A DNA stretch of 64,000 bases from DATAOG01 sp963757395 (GCA_963757395.1 CAVWRK010000016.1:186001-250000); one strand, 5' to 3'. Positions 16,973 to 27,651 are shown, counted from the stretch's first letter. The notes: generated by a model not told the origin, from the letters alone. Translations and numbers: made by a program.

Positions 16973-17974
16973 ATGGCCCTGCGCGCGCTCGTCGCTGTCG
17001 CCCTCCTCGCCCTCCTGGGCGGAACGGTCTCCGCCCATGCGCAGGAGATGCGGTTCTTCCGGATCGGCACCGGCGGGGTCGCCGGCACCTACTATCCGAT
17101 CGGCGGCCTGATCGCGGACATCATCAGCAGCCCGCCGGGCGCAAGGCCCTGCGACAAGGGCGGCAGCTGCGGCGTGCCCGGCCTGGTCGCGATCGCCCAG
17201 AGCTCGAACGGCTCGGTCGCCAACGTCAACGGGATCAAGGCGGGCGAGCTGGAGAGCGGCTTCGTCCAGTCGGACGTCGCCTACTGGGCCTATACCGGGA
17301 CCGGCATCTTCGAGGGCAAGGGCAAGGTCGACAATCTGCGCGCGATCGCCAGCCTCTATCCCGAGACGATCCACATCGTGACCCGCAAGGACGCCGGCAT
17401 CAGCTCGGTGCGCGACCTCAAGGGCAAGCGCGTGTCCCTCGACGAGCCTGGCTCGGGCACCCTGGTCGACGCCCGCATCATCCTCCAGGCGTTCGGCCTG
17501 TCGGAGGCCGACATCCAGCCCGAGTACATCAAGTCAGGCCCCGCGGTCGGCAAGATCCGGGACAATCAGCTCGACGCCTTCGTCATTGTCGCCGGCTACC
17601 CGACCGGCTCGGTGGTCGAGCTCGCCTCGAGCGTCGGCTGCGGCCTGGTGCCGGTCGACGGCCCCGAGATCGACGCGCTGCTGCAGCAGTATCAGTTCTT
17701 CGCCAAGGACGTGATCCCGGCCGGCGTCTACGAGGGCGTCGGCGAGACGCCGACGATCAGCGTCGGCGCCCAGTGGGTGGTCGGCGCCGAGGTCGACGAG
17801 GAGCTGGTCTACGGCATCACCAAGGCGCTCTGGACCCCGACCGCGCGCCAGCTGCTCGACCACGGCCACGCCAAGGGCCAGTCGATCACCCTCGAGACCG
17901 CGCTCGACGGCATCGGCATACCCTTGCATCCCGGCGCCGAGCGCTATTACCGGGAGGTCGGGCTGCTGCGCTAG
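16973..17974 (+). CDS. TAXI family TRAP transporter solute-binding protein
   Basis: A 333-residue periplasmic binding protein. The signal peptide MALRALVAVALLALLGGTVS has its cleavage after AHAQ. The TAXI hallmark RIGTGGVAGTYYPIGGLIAD follows, then GFVQSDVAYWAYTG and GSGTLVDARIILQAFG. TAXI proteins deliver mostly dicarboxylates or amino acids to a fused 4TM-12TM permease, which follows 62 nt downstream. The ligand is not predictable. Confidence 0.95.
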   Translation: MALRALVAVALLALLGGTVSAHAQEMRFFRIGTGGVAGTYYPIGGLIADIISSPPGARPCDKGGSCGVPGLVAIAQSSNGSVANVNGIKAGELESGFVQSDVAYWAYTGTGIFEGKGKVDNLRAIASLYPETIHIVTRKDAGISSVRDLKGKRVSLDEPGSGTLVDARIILQAFGLSEADIQPEYIKSGPAVGKIRDNQLDAFVIVAGYPTGSVVELASSVGCGLVPVDGPEIDALLQQYQFFAKDVIPAGVYEGVGETPTISVGAQWVVGAEVDEELVYGITKALWTPTARQLLDHGHAKGQSITLETALDGIGIPLHPGAERYYREVGLLR

Positions 17975-18036
17975 CCGGTGGGGACGGCGGCGGTCGCCGG
18001 GTCTCATCTCGCCTGCACCTGCCTGCGTTGGCCCCC

Positions 18037-20041
18037 ATGGCGACGTCTCAGCCGCTCGCGACGCCCGCGGCCGCGATCGACCCGGAGACCAGCTTCCGAC
18101 CGCTGGCGGCGCCGGCGTCCTGGATCGTCGGCGGGTTGCTGATCGGGCTCTCGGCCTTTCACTACTACACCTCGGGCTTCGGGCTGCTGCGTGACGCGAC
18201 CCATCGGGGCATCCATCTGGCCCTGGTGCTGAGCCTGATCTTCCTGGTCTACGCCGGCGGCCGCCGGCCGGCGCATGCGCCGGCGGCCTCGCTCTGGCGC
18301 CCGGGTGGCCTGCCCCTGCTCGACTGGCTGCTGGCGCTCGCCGCCATCGCCGCCGCGCTCTACGTTCCCTACGTGTTCGACGAGCTCGCCTTCCGGGTCG
18401 GCGCGCCGTTCAAGATCGACGTCGTCTTCGGCAGCATCATGATCGTTCTGGTGCTCGAGGCGACCCGGCGGGCGATGGGCCCGACCCTGCCGCTGATCGG
18501 CCTGATCTTCATCGTCTACGCCCTGTTCGGCCAGTATGCGCCGGGCGTTCTGGTCCATCCCGGCGCCAGCTGGACCGGCTTGGTCAACCACCTCTACCTC
18601 ACCAGCCAGGGCATCTACGGCATCGCAGTCGGGGTGGTCGCGACCTACGTCTTCCACTTCGTCCTGTTCGGCGTGCTCGCGACCCGGATCGGGCTCGGCC
18701 AGCTGTTCATCGATCTGGCATCAGTCGTCGCCGGCCGGTTCGCGGGCGGGCCCGCCAAGGTCGCGGTCGTGGCCTCGGCGCTGCTGGGCATGATCTCGGG
18801 CTCCTCGATCGCCAACACCGTGACCACCGGTGCTTTGACCATCCCGGCCATGCGTCGGACCGGCTATCCCGCTCACTTCGCGGCCGCGGTCGAGGCGACG
18901 GCGAGCGCCGGCGGCCAGGTCACGCCGCCGATCATGGGTGCTGCCGCGTTCATCATGGTCGAGTTCCTGCAGATCCCCTATCGCGAGATCCTGCTCGCCG
19001 CCCTGGTGCCCGCCCTGATGCACTACCTGGGCGTGTTCACGATGGTCCATCTGGAGGCCAAGCGCCTGGGCCTGCGCGGTCTGCGCCCCGACGAGCTGCC
19101 GCCGCTCGGCCGCATCCTGCGCACCAACTGGCTGAGCCTGATCCCGCTCGTCCTGCTGATCACGATCATCGTCCGCGGCCACACCCCGTACCTCGCCGCC
19201 TTCTGGGGCATCACCGGCTGCCTCACGATCGGCCTGCTGCGGCCCCACGACCGTCTGGGGGTCCGCGACCTGCTCGACGCTTTTCAGCTCGGCGCCAAAT
19301 ACGCGCTCGCGGTCGGCGCCGCCGCGGCCACGGTCGGCATCGTGATCGGCGTCGTGTCGCTGACCGGGATGGGCTTCAAGCTGTCGTTCATGATCACGAG
19401 CCTGGCTGGCGACCTCGGCGGCGCGATCGCCGCCCGGGTGCCGTTCGATCTGGTCAGCGCCGAAGGCCTGGCGCTGTTCTTCACGCTGCTGCTGACCGCG
19501 TTCGCCTGCATCCTGCTCGGCGCCGGCATCCCGACCACGGCGACCTACATCATCCTGGTCACGGTCGCGGCGCCGGCGCTCGGGCTGCTCGGCCTGGCGC
19601 CGCTGGTCGCGCATTTCTTCGTGTTCTACTTCGGCGTCCTCGCCGACATCACGCCACCGGTGGCGCTCGCCGCCTACGCCGCCGCCAGCATCGCCGGCGC
19701 CGATCCGGTGCGCACCGGCAACACCGCCTTTCGCCTCGCCTCCGCCAAGGCGCTGGTGCCGTTCGTGTTCGCCTATGCGCCGGTGATGCTGATCGTGACC
19801 GATGGCTTCGCCTGGCTGCCCTTCGTCACCACCAGCCTTGGCTGCGCGCTCGGGGTGATGTGCCTGGGCGTCGCCCTGACCGGCTTCCTGACCAGCACGC
19901 CTCAGGCTCTGGGAGCGCCTGCTGGCGGGCAGCGCCGCGCTGTTCCTGGTGGCCCCCGGCGTGCAGACGGGACTGCTCGGTCTCCTCCTGCTGGCGCCCG
20001 TGGCCTGGCGCCAGCTCCGGCCCGCCCGGCTCACCGCCTGA
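18037..20041 (+). CDS. TRAP transporter fused permease (4TM-12TM), C-terminal frameshift
   Basis: A fused DctQ-DctM-type TRAP permease of about 668 residues with many membrane helices. It includes the DctM signatures GGPAKVAVVASALLGMISGS, GQVTPPIMGAAAFIM and ILLGAGIPTTATYIILVTVA, plus ADITPPVALAAYAAAS near the end. One extra base near 19895 shifts the frame. The family-like ending LRLWERLLAGSAALFLVAPG to LRPARLTA stops at 20041, while the unshifted frame runs on to 20058 as nonsense. It forms an operon with the TAXI protein and works by Na+ or H+ symport. Confidence 0.92.
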
Positions 20042-20052
20042 ATGGCGTTGGC

Positions 20053-20469
20053 CTATAGGGTCAGATCGGCGAGCATCCGGACCCGCATGGCATGGTCCGG
20101 ATGGCTGGCCACGCGCCGCGCGAAGCGGAGGTCTGCAGTTACCATATAGGTCTCGTGGATGTGTGCCGCGGCAAGATAGAAGCAGTCGTACACGGGGTGT
20201 TGCAGCGTCAGCGCATAGTCGATGGCGGCCGGTAACAGAAGCTCCAGCGAGATTTGAAATACCGGAGCCTGCCTCAACGTCACGCAGGCCCGACGGACCT
20301 CGTCTTCGCTGATGTCCCGCCGGCGACACTTGCTCCAAAGCGCGCTCGCGGCTTCCGCCAGCCATAAGGTGGGGGCAGCCAGTGGCTCGCCGAGCAGCTT
20401 CTCCGCCTTGTTGCCATCGGGTTCGTCAACGACCCATTTGACGGCGACGCTCGCGTCGATGATCACCAT
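20053..20469 (-). CDS. PIN-domain toxin, VapC/FitB type
   Basis: A 138-residue PIN ribonuclease. The acidic active-site residues are in MVIIDASVAVKWVVDE (Asp5), AEAASALW and HPVYDCFYLAAA, with a final TADLRFARRV. It is paired with the antitoxin gene directly upstream (6 nt gap). Probable role: cleavage of tRNA or mRNA when the antitoxin is degraded. Confidence 0.92.
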   Translation of the reverse strand: MVIIDASVAVKWVVDEPDGNKAEKLLGEPLAAPTLWLAEAASALWSKCRRRDISEDEVRRACVTLRQAPVFQISLELLLPAAIDYALTLQHPVYDCFYLAAAHIHETYMVTADLRFARRVASHPDHAMRVRMLADLTL

Positions 20470-20475
20470 CCAGCG

Positions 20476-20742
20476 TCAGGCGCCTTCGGCATCGTTGTCC
20501 GGCGGAGAATAGTCGCGGTCACGATCGGCGCGAATCAGCTCCCAGGCTTCGACCGTGCACCTGCCTTTGGTGCGCTCGCGCAGTTCGCGGGCGCGCTCCT
20601 TGAACGCCTCGACGTCCGACCGCAGCGCCTGTTCCAGGATCAGCCGATGCTCGGCCTCGGCCGAGCGGCCGGCTGCGACCGCGCGTCTCTTGAGGCGCCG
20701 GACCAGATCGTCATCGAGGTTGCGCACCAGCAGCTGAGCCAT
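20476..20742 (-). CDS. FitA-like ribbon-helix-helix antitoxin
   Basis: An 88-residue antitoxin. The N-terminal Arc-like ribbon-helix-helix MAQLLVRNLDDDLVRRLKRR is followed by AVAAGRSAEAEHRLILEQAL, the FitA signature. The C-terminal acidic tail RDRDYSPPDN should occupy the PIN active site. Just upstream (20769-20787) GCTAT-ATTT-GCTAT direct repeats (minus-strand sense) could be the operator for autoregulation. Confidence 0.92.
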   Translation of the reverse strand: MAQLLVRNLDDDLVRRLKRRAVAAGRSAEAEHRLILEQALRSDVEAFKERARELRERTKGRCTVEAWELIRADRDRDYSPPDNDAEGA

Positions 20743-20826
20743 GGCGTCATCGACCTGAAAGCCGGATTCGATAGCAAATATAGCATGGCCGCAGCAGGGC
20801 GTCGAGCACGCCGGCCCGGCCCCCGG

Positions 20827-21871
20827 TCAGCCGGCGGGTTTGGGGAAGCGTAGCTCGCAGCGCACGCCTTCCGGGTCGAATGCGAGCGCGACCGCGCCGT
20901 CGAGCTCGTGGGCGATGCCGGCCTCGATCAGCTGGGTGCCGAAGCTCCGCTGCTCGGGCGGCGCGACCGCGGGACCGCCGCGCTCCTGCCAGAGGAGCAC
21001 CACCTGCCTGCCCGGTCGTCCTTCGGCTCCTGCCGCCACGTGACCTCGACCGTGCCGGCATCGGTAGACAGCGCACCGTATTTGGCGGCATTGGTCGCGA
21101 GCTCGTGAAGCGTCATGCCGAGGGTCAGCACCGCGTTCGAGGGCAGCATCACGTCCTCGCCCGTGAGCTTCAACCGGTCCTGGCGCTCGAGGAACGGCGA
21201 GAGCTGGGCGAGGATCAGCGCGCGCAGCCCGGTTCCGGCCCAATTGCTGTCGACCAGCAGATCGTGGGCGCCGGCGAGCCCTGCGAGGCGGCCCTGGAAG
21301 GCGCGCGGCGAAGGCCTCGAGCGAGCCCGCATGGCGGAGCGTCTGGCTGGCGAGCGACTGGACCACGGCCAGCATGTTCTTGACCCGATGGCGCAGCTCC
21401 TGGAGCGCGAGGTCGAGCCGCTGCTCGGCCTGCTTGCGCTCGGTGATGTCCATGCACACGCCGGTCATGCGCAGGGGCTGGCCCTGCGCGTCGAGGACCA
21501 TGCGGCCCTTGCCCTCGACCCAGCGCTGCCGCCCGAGCCCGCGAGCCGGTACTCGATGTGATAGTCGCCGCCGCGTGCCACCACCTCCTGGATCCGGGCC
21601 ATGACCGTCTCGCGATCGCGCGGGATCGACGTCCGCGAGAAAGCTCGCGAAATCGCCGCCGAACGAGCCCGCGCGGAAGGCCATGGATGCCTTCCAGGAT
21701 GTCCGACCAGTGACCCGGCCGGTCTGGACGTCCCAATGCCAGGTGCCGACGTTGGCGGCCTCGAGGGCAAAGCGCAGCTCGGCCGGCGTCTCGCCTGGCT
21801 CCGCCCGCGGTCGTCTCCTGCGATCCGGGCAGCGCCCCCGCCATCGACCCGTAGGCCCCGCTCCCCTTCAC
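20827..21871 (-). CDS. PAS-HWE/HisKA_2 sensor histidine kinase (multiply frameshifted)
   Basis: About 345 residues can be assembled over four or five single-base shifts. The order is a PAS start (TPAELRFALEAANVGTWHWD), a PAC end (GVCMDITERKQAEQRLDLAL), the phosphoacceptor box ELRHRVKNMLAVVQSLASQT, an N-box LHELATNAAKYGALS, and a C-terminal RSFGTQLIEAGIAHELDGAV. Shifts fall near 21790, 21625, 21530, 21293 and 21005. The frame returns repeatedly with intact family sequence, which argues for sequencing indels. HWE kinases act in light, stress or general stress-response signalling. No response regulator is adjacent. Confidence 0.75.
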
Positions 21872-21956
21872 GGCGCGCTCCCAAGATGGTTATTGCCTGA
21901 TTTTAGCATGTGCTGGCGCCGCTGTCGCCTCTTTCCCGCGGCGCGCGGATCGCCGC

Positions 21957-23019
21957 CTAGGCCGCCGGCTTCAGGATCACGCGGCCGCGGACGCGGCCGG
22001 CGCGCAGGTCGTCGAGCGCCTGGGGGGCGGCGTCGAGCGGGCCGGATGTCGAGCGGGATCGGCGGCACCATGCCTGCCTGGCCGAGCGCGATCACCGCCT
22101 GCAGCTCCTCGAGCGTGCCGACGTAGGAGCCGCGCAAGGATAGCGAGCGCTGCGGCATCAGCGGCAAGGGCACCGAGAGCGCGCCGCCGAACAGGCCGAC
22201 CACGATCAGCGTACCGCCCTTGCGCAGCACGTCCATGCCAAAGCGCGCGGTCTGCGGCGCGCCGACGAAATCGATCGCCGCCTTGACCCCGCCCTTGGTC
22301 AGCTCGAGCACCTTCTTGGCCGCGTCCGGGGCACCGTTGTCGATCGTCTCGAAGGCGCCGGCCTGGCGCGCGACCGCGCGCTTCTCGGGGTCGATGTCGG
22401 CGACGATCAGCTTCGCCGGCACGACCGACGGGCGCGATCTGCGACGCCGCTGAGCCCGACCCCGCCGGCGCCGATCATGACCAGAAAATCGTCCTCGCGC
22501 AGAGGCGCCACCTTCTGGATCGCGCTGTAGGCGGTGAGCCCGGCGCAGGCGTAGGTGCAGGCGAGCTCGGTCGGGATGCCGTCGTAGGGGACCAGATAGC
22601 GCGGGTGCGGCACGATCACGTGGTCGCTGTAGCCGCCCGGCACCCGGGCGCCGAGGAACTTGGGCGCTCAGGCACCACTGCTCGCGCTCGTGCTCGCAGA
22701 TCGCGCACTGGCGGCAGCCGATCCAGGGGAAGGCGACCCGCGCCTCGCCGACCCGGACGCCCTTGGCGTCGGGCCCGAGCGCCTCGACCACGCCCACGAT
22801 CTCGTGGCCGAGCGTCAGCGGCAGAGTGGCGCCGAGCTTGGCGAGCTCGACCCGCCGGCCGTCGCCGAGATCGAAGTAGCCGTCGTTGATGTGCAGGTCG
22901 CTGTGGCAGATGCCGGCGGCGGTGATCCGGAGCAGGACCTCGGTGCCCTGCGGGGTCGGCGTCGGCTGCTCGCGCAGCTCGACCCTTTGCCCCCATTCGA
23001 CGATCTGATAGCTGCGCAT
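21957..23019 (-). CDS. Zinc-dependent alcohol dehydrogenase (frameshifted)
   Basis: A medium-chain dehydrogenase of about 353 residues. The catalytic zinc region GICHSDLH and GHEIVGVVEALG is intact, as is the structural-zinc cysteine set CRQCAICEHEREQWC. A shift near 22660 leads to GGYSDHVIVPHPRYLVPYDG and the NAD site MIGAGGVGLSG. A further shift near 22440 leads to AKLIVADIDPEKRAVARQAG, and another near 22040 to the end DDLRAGRVRGRVILKPAA at 21957. It resembles NAD-dependent propanol-preferring enzymes. The shifts are probably errors. Confidence 0.8.
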
Positions 23020-23057
23020 GGTGGCCTCCCTTAGCGTTCCTCGGGCTTCCTCGACCC

Positions 23058-24340
23058 TCAGGCCTGGTCGACCAGGATCGCCCGGAAATCGTTGACGTTG
23101 GTGAGCGTCGGCCCGGTCACCACCAGATCTTCGAGCGCGCTGAAGAAGCCGTAGCCGTCGTTGTCGGCGAGGCTCGCCTTGGCGTCCAGCCCGAGCGCGG
23201 CGCGCGCGTCAGCGTGTCCGGGGTGATCATGGCGCCGGCATTGTCCTCGCTGCCGTCGATGCCGTCGGTGTCGGCGGCGAGCGCGCTGATGCCCTCGGCG
23301 CCGTTCAGCTGCACGGCGAGCGCCAGCAGGAATTCGGCGTTGCGGCCGCCGCGGCCGCCGCCGCGCACGGTCACGGTGGTCTCGCCGCCGGACAGGAGGA
23401 CGCAGGGCGGCGGCGCCGGTTGGCCGTGGCGGCGGACCTGGAGCGCGATCGCCGCCAGCACCTTGGCGACCTCGCGCGCCTCGCCCTCGATCGCATCGCC
23501 GAGGATCAGGGCCTCGAGGCCGCGCTCCCGCGCCATCGCGGCCGCCGCCTCGAGCGAGGCCTGCGGCCTGGCGACCACGATCGCGGTGGCACCCGCGAGG
23601 CGCGGATCGCCGGGCTTCGGCGTCTCGTCGGCGGCCGCCCGCAGATGCTCGAGAACCTTGACCGGCGGCGCGATCCGGTAGCGCTCGAGGATCGCCCGCG
23701 CATCCTCGAAGGTCGAGGGATCGGGCACGGTCGGGCCGGAGCCGATCACCGCCGGGTCGTCGCCCGGCACGTCCGAGATCAGGAGGCTCACGACCCGCGC
23801 CGGATGGGCCGCGGCCGCGAGCCGCCCGCCCTTGATCGCCGAGAGATGCTTGCGCACCACGTTCATCTGGCCGATGTCGGCGCCCGAGGCCAGCAACGCG
23901 CGATTGACCGCCTGCTTGTCCCCGAGCGTCAGGCCTGGCGCCGGCAGAGCGAGCAGCGCCGAGGCGCCGCCCGAGATCAGGCAGAGCACCAGATCGTCGG
24001 GGCCGGCGCCGGCGGCGAGCTCCAGGATCCGGCGGGCGGCGCTCTGACCGGCGGCGTCGGGCACCGGATGCGCCGCCTCGACCACCTCGATCTTGGTGCA
24101 TGGGGCGCCGTGACCGTAGCGGGTCACGACCAGGCCCTCGAGCGCGCCGGCCATGTGGCGCTCGACCGCCTGCGCCATGGCCGCGGCCGCCTTGCCGGCG
24201 CCGAGCACGATCGTCCGCCCGGGCGGCGGCGGCGGCAGGTGGGACAGGATCGCCTGCGCCGGCCTGGCCGCCTCGAGCGCCGCCTCGAGCAGCTCGCGCA
24301 GCAGCGCCTCGCTCTGGATGATCCGTTGCGGCGAACTCAT
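23058..24340 (-). CDS. Glycerate 2-kinase, MOFRL family (frameshifted near C-terminus)
   Basis: A GckA/TtuD-type glycerate kinase of about 427 residues: GRTIVLGAGKAAAAMAQAVE, LISGGASALLALP, IGSGPTVPDPSTFEDA and the MOFRL domain LSGGETTVTVRGGGRGGRNA. One indel near 23205 separates the main frame from LGLDAKASLADNDGYGFFSA and the stop at 23058. It phosphorylates glycerate in tartrate, hydroxypyruvate or glyoxylate metabolism. It lies 39 nt upstream of the alcohol dehydrogenase, possibly in one transcript. Confidence 0.88.
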
Positions 24341-24483
24341 GACCTCGCTTCGGCCTTCACCCCTGCTCCGGCTGATCCTTCAGGATCGCCCGCACCAACC
24401 CTGGCGCTGGTTGGAGGCCCCAAGACGCCATCGCCGGCGCCCGCCGTCAAGCCCGGCGGCCGAGCGGTCGGGGTCGAGCCGGC

Positions 24484-25548
24484 TCAGCCGCCGTCGGCGG
24501 GGGTGCCTTCGGGTGGCTGGTCGGTCGCGCCGACCACCGTCTGGGTCGGGTTGCCGGCGGCTCCGGCCGGCCGGTGGCCCTGCAGCTCGGCCGAGCGAAC
24601 GGTCATCTGCTCGCCGATGTAGCGGGTCAGCGCCTCCGCCCAGGGTCGGTTGAGATGATAGGCGTCGAAGAACGCTTCCTCGGGCATCTTGAGGGCGGCG
24701 TGGGCGTCGATCAGCAGGGCGCCGGTGCCGGCGAGCTGTTCCTGAAGCCGCCGCCGGTGCTCGGCCAGCAAGGCGCCGTCGGGATCGCGGTCGGCGAGAT
24801 AGCCGGGGCGCATCGGTGCGATCACGTAGGTGAACGCCAGGCGGGCGCGCCGCAGGTCCAGGGCCAGGGCGCGGAGGCTCTGGTAGCAGGCCGGATCGAG
24901 CGTGATCGGGTCGCCGCGCCAGACCCGCGGGTTGATCCGATCGCGCGGCACGTTCAGCAGCAGGCTACCCGACCGGTCGAACGAGACCGAATCCAGCTCG
25001 TCGGTGGTTCGCCGCAGATCCTTGATGTCCGCCGCGCGTTTGACCACCCCCTCCAGGTCCAGATATTTGAACTGAAAGAAAATTGCCGGTAGCGATTTCG
25101 AAAGGTACTTCTTGACCTGGTCGGGATTGAAGAAGCGGGCGGGCGTATTTTGGCAGTCTTTGAAGTCGCCGAGGGTCGAGACCATGACGAGCTGGGCGGC
25201 GTGAGGATAGACCGAGAGGAACTGATCGGTCAGGAAGCGCGCCTGATTGATCCTGAGGTCCTGCACGCCGAGATTGGCGACGCCGCCCCGGAAGTGCAGC
25301 ACCTGGCGGAGCAGGTCGCCATCGACGCCGTGCAGCGTGGTCGACGAGCCGACCAGGAGGATCTCGACGTCGGCGAGCGGCTCGTCCCGGAGCAGGCGGA
25401 GCTTCTCGTCGAAGCTCAGGCGATTGGCAAACGCCGGCGCCTTGAGCCGGTCGGCCTGGTCGAGACCGACAAAGAGCGTGCCGAGGCCGACGATCAGGCC
25501 GGCCATCCCGATCACGAACGCCGTGATGAAGCGCGCACCCGTCGACAT
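24484..25548 (-). CDS. Membrane-anchored SGNH-like protein, partner of MBOAT
   Basis: A 354-residue protein with one N-terminal membrane helix (ITAFVIGMAGLIVGLGTLFV) and a periplasmic SGNH-hydrolase-like domain. The nucleophile motif is VGSST (Gly67-Ser68-Ser69), GVQDLRINQARF comes next, and the catalytic Asp-x-x-His is in DAYHLN. It follows the MBOAT gene by 22 nt, the usual pairing for polysaccharide O-acetylation (AlgX/AlgI-like logic). The acceptor polymer is unknown since no glycosyltransferases are nearby. The C-terminal tail is low complexity. Confidence 0.8.
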   Translation of the reverse strand: MSTGARFITAFVIGMAGLIVGLGTLFVGLDQADRLKAPAFANRLSFDEKLRLLRDEPLADVEILLVGSSTTLHGVDGDLLRQVLHFRGGVANLGVQDLRINQARFLTDQFLSVYPHAAQLVMVSTLGDFKDCQNTPARFFNPDQVKKYLSKSLPAIFFQFKYLDLEGVVKRAADIKDLRRTTDELDSVSFDRSGSLLLNVPRDRINPRVWRGDPITLDPACYQSLRALALDLRRARLAFTYVIAPMRPGYLADRDPDGALLAEHRRRLQEQLAGTGALLIDAHAALKMPEEAFFDAYHLNRPWAEALTRYIGEQMTVRSAELQGHRPAGAAGNPTQTVVGATDQPPEGTPADGG

Positions 25549-25570
25549 CAGAGGCTCCCGGTCTGCAGGG

Positions 25571-27145
25571 TCAGAACTGAAAATACAGGAACTCGCTCGG
25601 GGTCTCGGCGAAGATCGAGAGCAGGCAGTAGCATAGGATGACGCCGAGGACCGAACCGTAGGCCATGGTCGGCTGCCACCTCGGCAGCGCGGCGGCCAGG
25701 CGGACGAACAGCGGTGCCCCGCCGGCGCGGTCGGTCGCGCGCTGGCCGCCGAGATAGCCGACCCATTCCTGGGTGTTCGGCAGCAGGAACGCGATCGCCA
25801 GCAGCGCCGCCAGCCAGCTGGTCTCCGCCACGCCGCCGAACAGCAGGGAATCGAGGGTCTCGAAGCGCCAGCCGGCGCCCTGGAGAATCGGGCCCAGCGG
25901 GCCGAACAGGCTGAGATAGGACGCCGGCAGCCAGACCCCGTTGGCGCCCGCCATGCCGGCGAGGACGCGGCCGGCCGCGTGCAGGCCGTCGGCGCGGAAC
26001 ACGACCAGGGCGAGGACCACGGCGAGGAAGGTGAGCGCGCGCCCGGCGACCCGGCCGTGCCAGGTCGACTGCGTCAGATCGTGGCCGAGCCAGCGCCGGA
26101 GCGCGTGCCAGGCGTGGTTGATCACCAGGTAGACGCCGTGCAGCCCGCCCCAGATGATGTAGGTCCAGCCGGCGCCGTGCCAGAGCCCGCCGAGCAGCAT
26201 CGTGGTCATCAGGTTGACGTAGCGCCGCGGCACGCCGAGCCGGCTGCCGCCGAGCGGGATGTAGAGGTAATCGCGCAGGAACCGCGACAGCGTGATGTGC
26301 CAGCGGCGCCAGAAGTCGATGATGTTGACCGCCTTGTACGGGCTGTTGAAGTTGATCGGCAGGCGGATGTTGAACATCCGCCCGAGGCCGATCGCCATGT
26401 CGGAATAGCCCGAGAAGTCGAAGTAGATCTGGAGCGTGTAGGCGAGCGCAGCACCCCAGGCCTCGAACAGGGTCGGCGCATAGCCGCCTTGGGCGGTCTC
26501 GAACACCGGCGACGCGTAGACCGCGATGCCGTCGGCCAGCACGACTTTCTTGAACAGGCCGATCGAGAAGATGCTCAGGCCAAGCGCCAGGTTGTCCGGG
26601 TTCAGCTGGTAGGTCTCGCGCCGCCCGAACTGCGGCAGCATCTCGCTGTGGTGAACGATCGGACCGGCGATCAATTGCGGGAAAAAGGTCACGAACAGGG
26701 CGTAGTCGACGAAGCCCTCGGCTTTGAGCTCGCCGCGATAGGCGTCGACCAGATAGGCGATCTGTTGGAAGGTGAAGAACGAGATCGCGAGCGGCAGCAC
26801 GATCGTTCCGAGGCCGATCTCGACGCCGGTCAGCTGCTCGAAGTTGGTGACCAGGAAGCCCGCGTATTTGTAATAGCCGATGCTCGCCAGATTGGCGCCG
26901 ACGCCGACCGCCAGGACGGTCCGCGAACGCCCTGCGACCAGGCTCTGACCGACGTGATAGTTGAACACCATCGACAGGATGATGAGCCCCAGATAAGTCG
27001 GGTTCCACCAGCCGTAAAAGAACAGCGAGGCCACGACCAGCCAGCCGAGCGCCAGGCGCGGGCTGTCGCGACCGCCGAGCACGAAGAAGCCGATCAGCGT
27101 GATCGGCAGGAACGCCAGGATAAACTCGAGGGAATTGAACAACAT
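25571..27145 (-). CDS. MBOAT family O-acyltransferase (AlgI-like)
   Basis: A 524-residue multi-pass membrane protein. MBOAT features are SLFFYGWWNPTYL, FFTFQQIAYLVDAYRGE, FNSPYKAVNIIDFWRRWHIT, DYLYIPLGGSRLG and the conserved His in GGLWHGAGWTYIIWGGLHG. The start at 27145 (MLFNSLEFILAFLPITLIGF) is the AlgI-like N-terminus. It transfers acyl groups from cytosol to a periplasmic acceptor and probably works with the SGNH protein encoded next. Confidence 0.93.
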   Translation of the reverse strand: MLFNSLEFILAFLPITLIGFFVLGGRDSPRLALGWLVVASLFFYGWWNPTYLGLIILSMVFNYHVGQSLVAGRSRTVLAVGVGANLASIGYYKYAGFLVTNFEQLTGVEIGLGTIVLPLAISFFTFQQIAYLVDAYRGELKAEGFVDYALFVTFFPQLIAGPIVHHSEMLPQFGRRETYQLNPDNLALGLSIFSIGLFKKVVLADGIAVYASPVFETAQGGYAPTLFEAWGAALAYTLQIYFDFSGYSDMAIGLGRMFNIRLPINFNSPYKAVNIIDFWRRWHITLSRFLRDYLYIPLGGSRLGVPRRYVNLMTTMLLGGLWHGAGWTYIIWGGLHGVYLVINHAWHALRRWLGHDLTQSTWHGRVAGRALTFLAVVLALVVFRADGLHAAGRVLAGMAGANGVWLPASYLSLFGPLGPILQGAGWRFETLDSLLFGGVAETSWLAALLAIAFLLPNTQEWVGYLGGQRATDRAGGAPLFVRLAAALPRWQPTMAYGSVLGVILCYCLLSIFAETPSEFLYFQF

Positions 27146-27294
27146 GCGATGCGTGCTCGACCCGACTCGGCGACGGGCGCGCACAGTCGGCGGCCCGGGT
27201 CATGCCTACGCCGGCCGTTCTTAAGACGACGTGAAGCTCGAGGCTCGTGCCGCCCGGGCGGGATCGACAAGGGTCGGCGGCGGGCCGGAACCGG

Positions 27295-27651
27295 CTAGCT
27301 CAGCCGCCAGGCATCGACCAGATGGCGCGGCAGGCGCCACGGCCGGACCGCGATCAGATCGAAGCGCAGGATGCAGTCGGCGTGATTCGGATGACGCAGC
27401 AGGAAAAGCTCGGCGGCGCGCCGCGTGCGCTCCCGCTGCCGGGGTCCGAGGGCGCACAGCGCCTGCTCCAGATCGGGCCGCGCCTTGACCTCGACGAACG
27501 CCAGCAGACGGCCGCGGCGGACCACCAGGTCGATCTCGCCGAGCGGCGTCCGGTAGCGCCGGGCGAGCACCCGGTAGCCGCGCAGCCGGAGGCTCCAGGC
27601 GGCGAGCGTCTCGGCCCACCAGCCCCAGGCCTGACGGCGCGCCCGGCTCAT
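27295..27651 (-). CDS. YraN family (UPF0102) endonuclease-like protein
   Basis: A 118-residue protein MSRARRQAWGWWAETLAAWS with the restriction-endonuclease-like YraN fold: YRTPLGEIDLVVRRGRLLAF then VEVKARPDLEQAL, which supplies the E-x-x-x-D...E-x-K motif. YraN genes commonly follow rsmI. Here the rsmI frame runs into yraN without a stop (see rsmI), so it may be a fusion, or its own ATG at 27651 may be used. Confidence 0.85.
   Translation of the reverse strand: MSRARRQAWGWWAETLAAWSLRLRGYRVLARRYRTPLGEIDLVVRRGRLLAFVEVKARPDLEQALCALGPRQRERTRRAAELFLLRHPNHADCILRFDLIAVRPWRLPRHLVDAWRLS

Noticed and set aside
18721..20034. 437-codon minus-strand frame across the TRAP permease
   Set aside because: Antisense to a transporter with strong motifs, and composed of Arg/Gly/Asp/Gln shadow residues.
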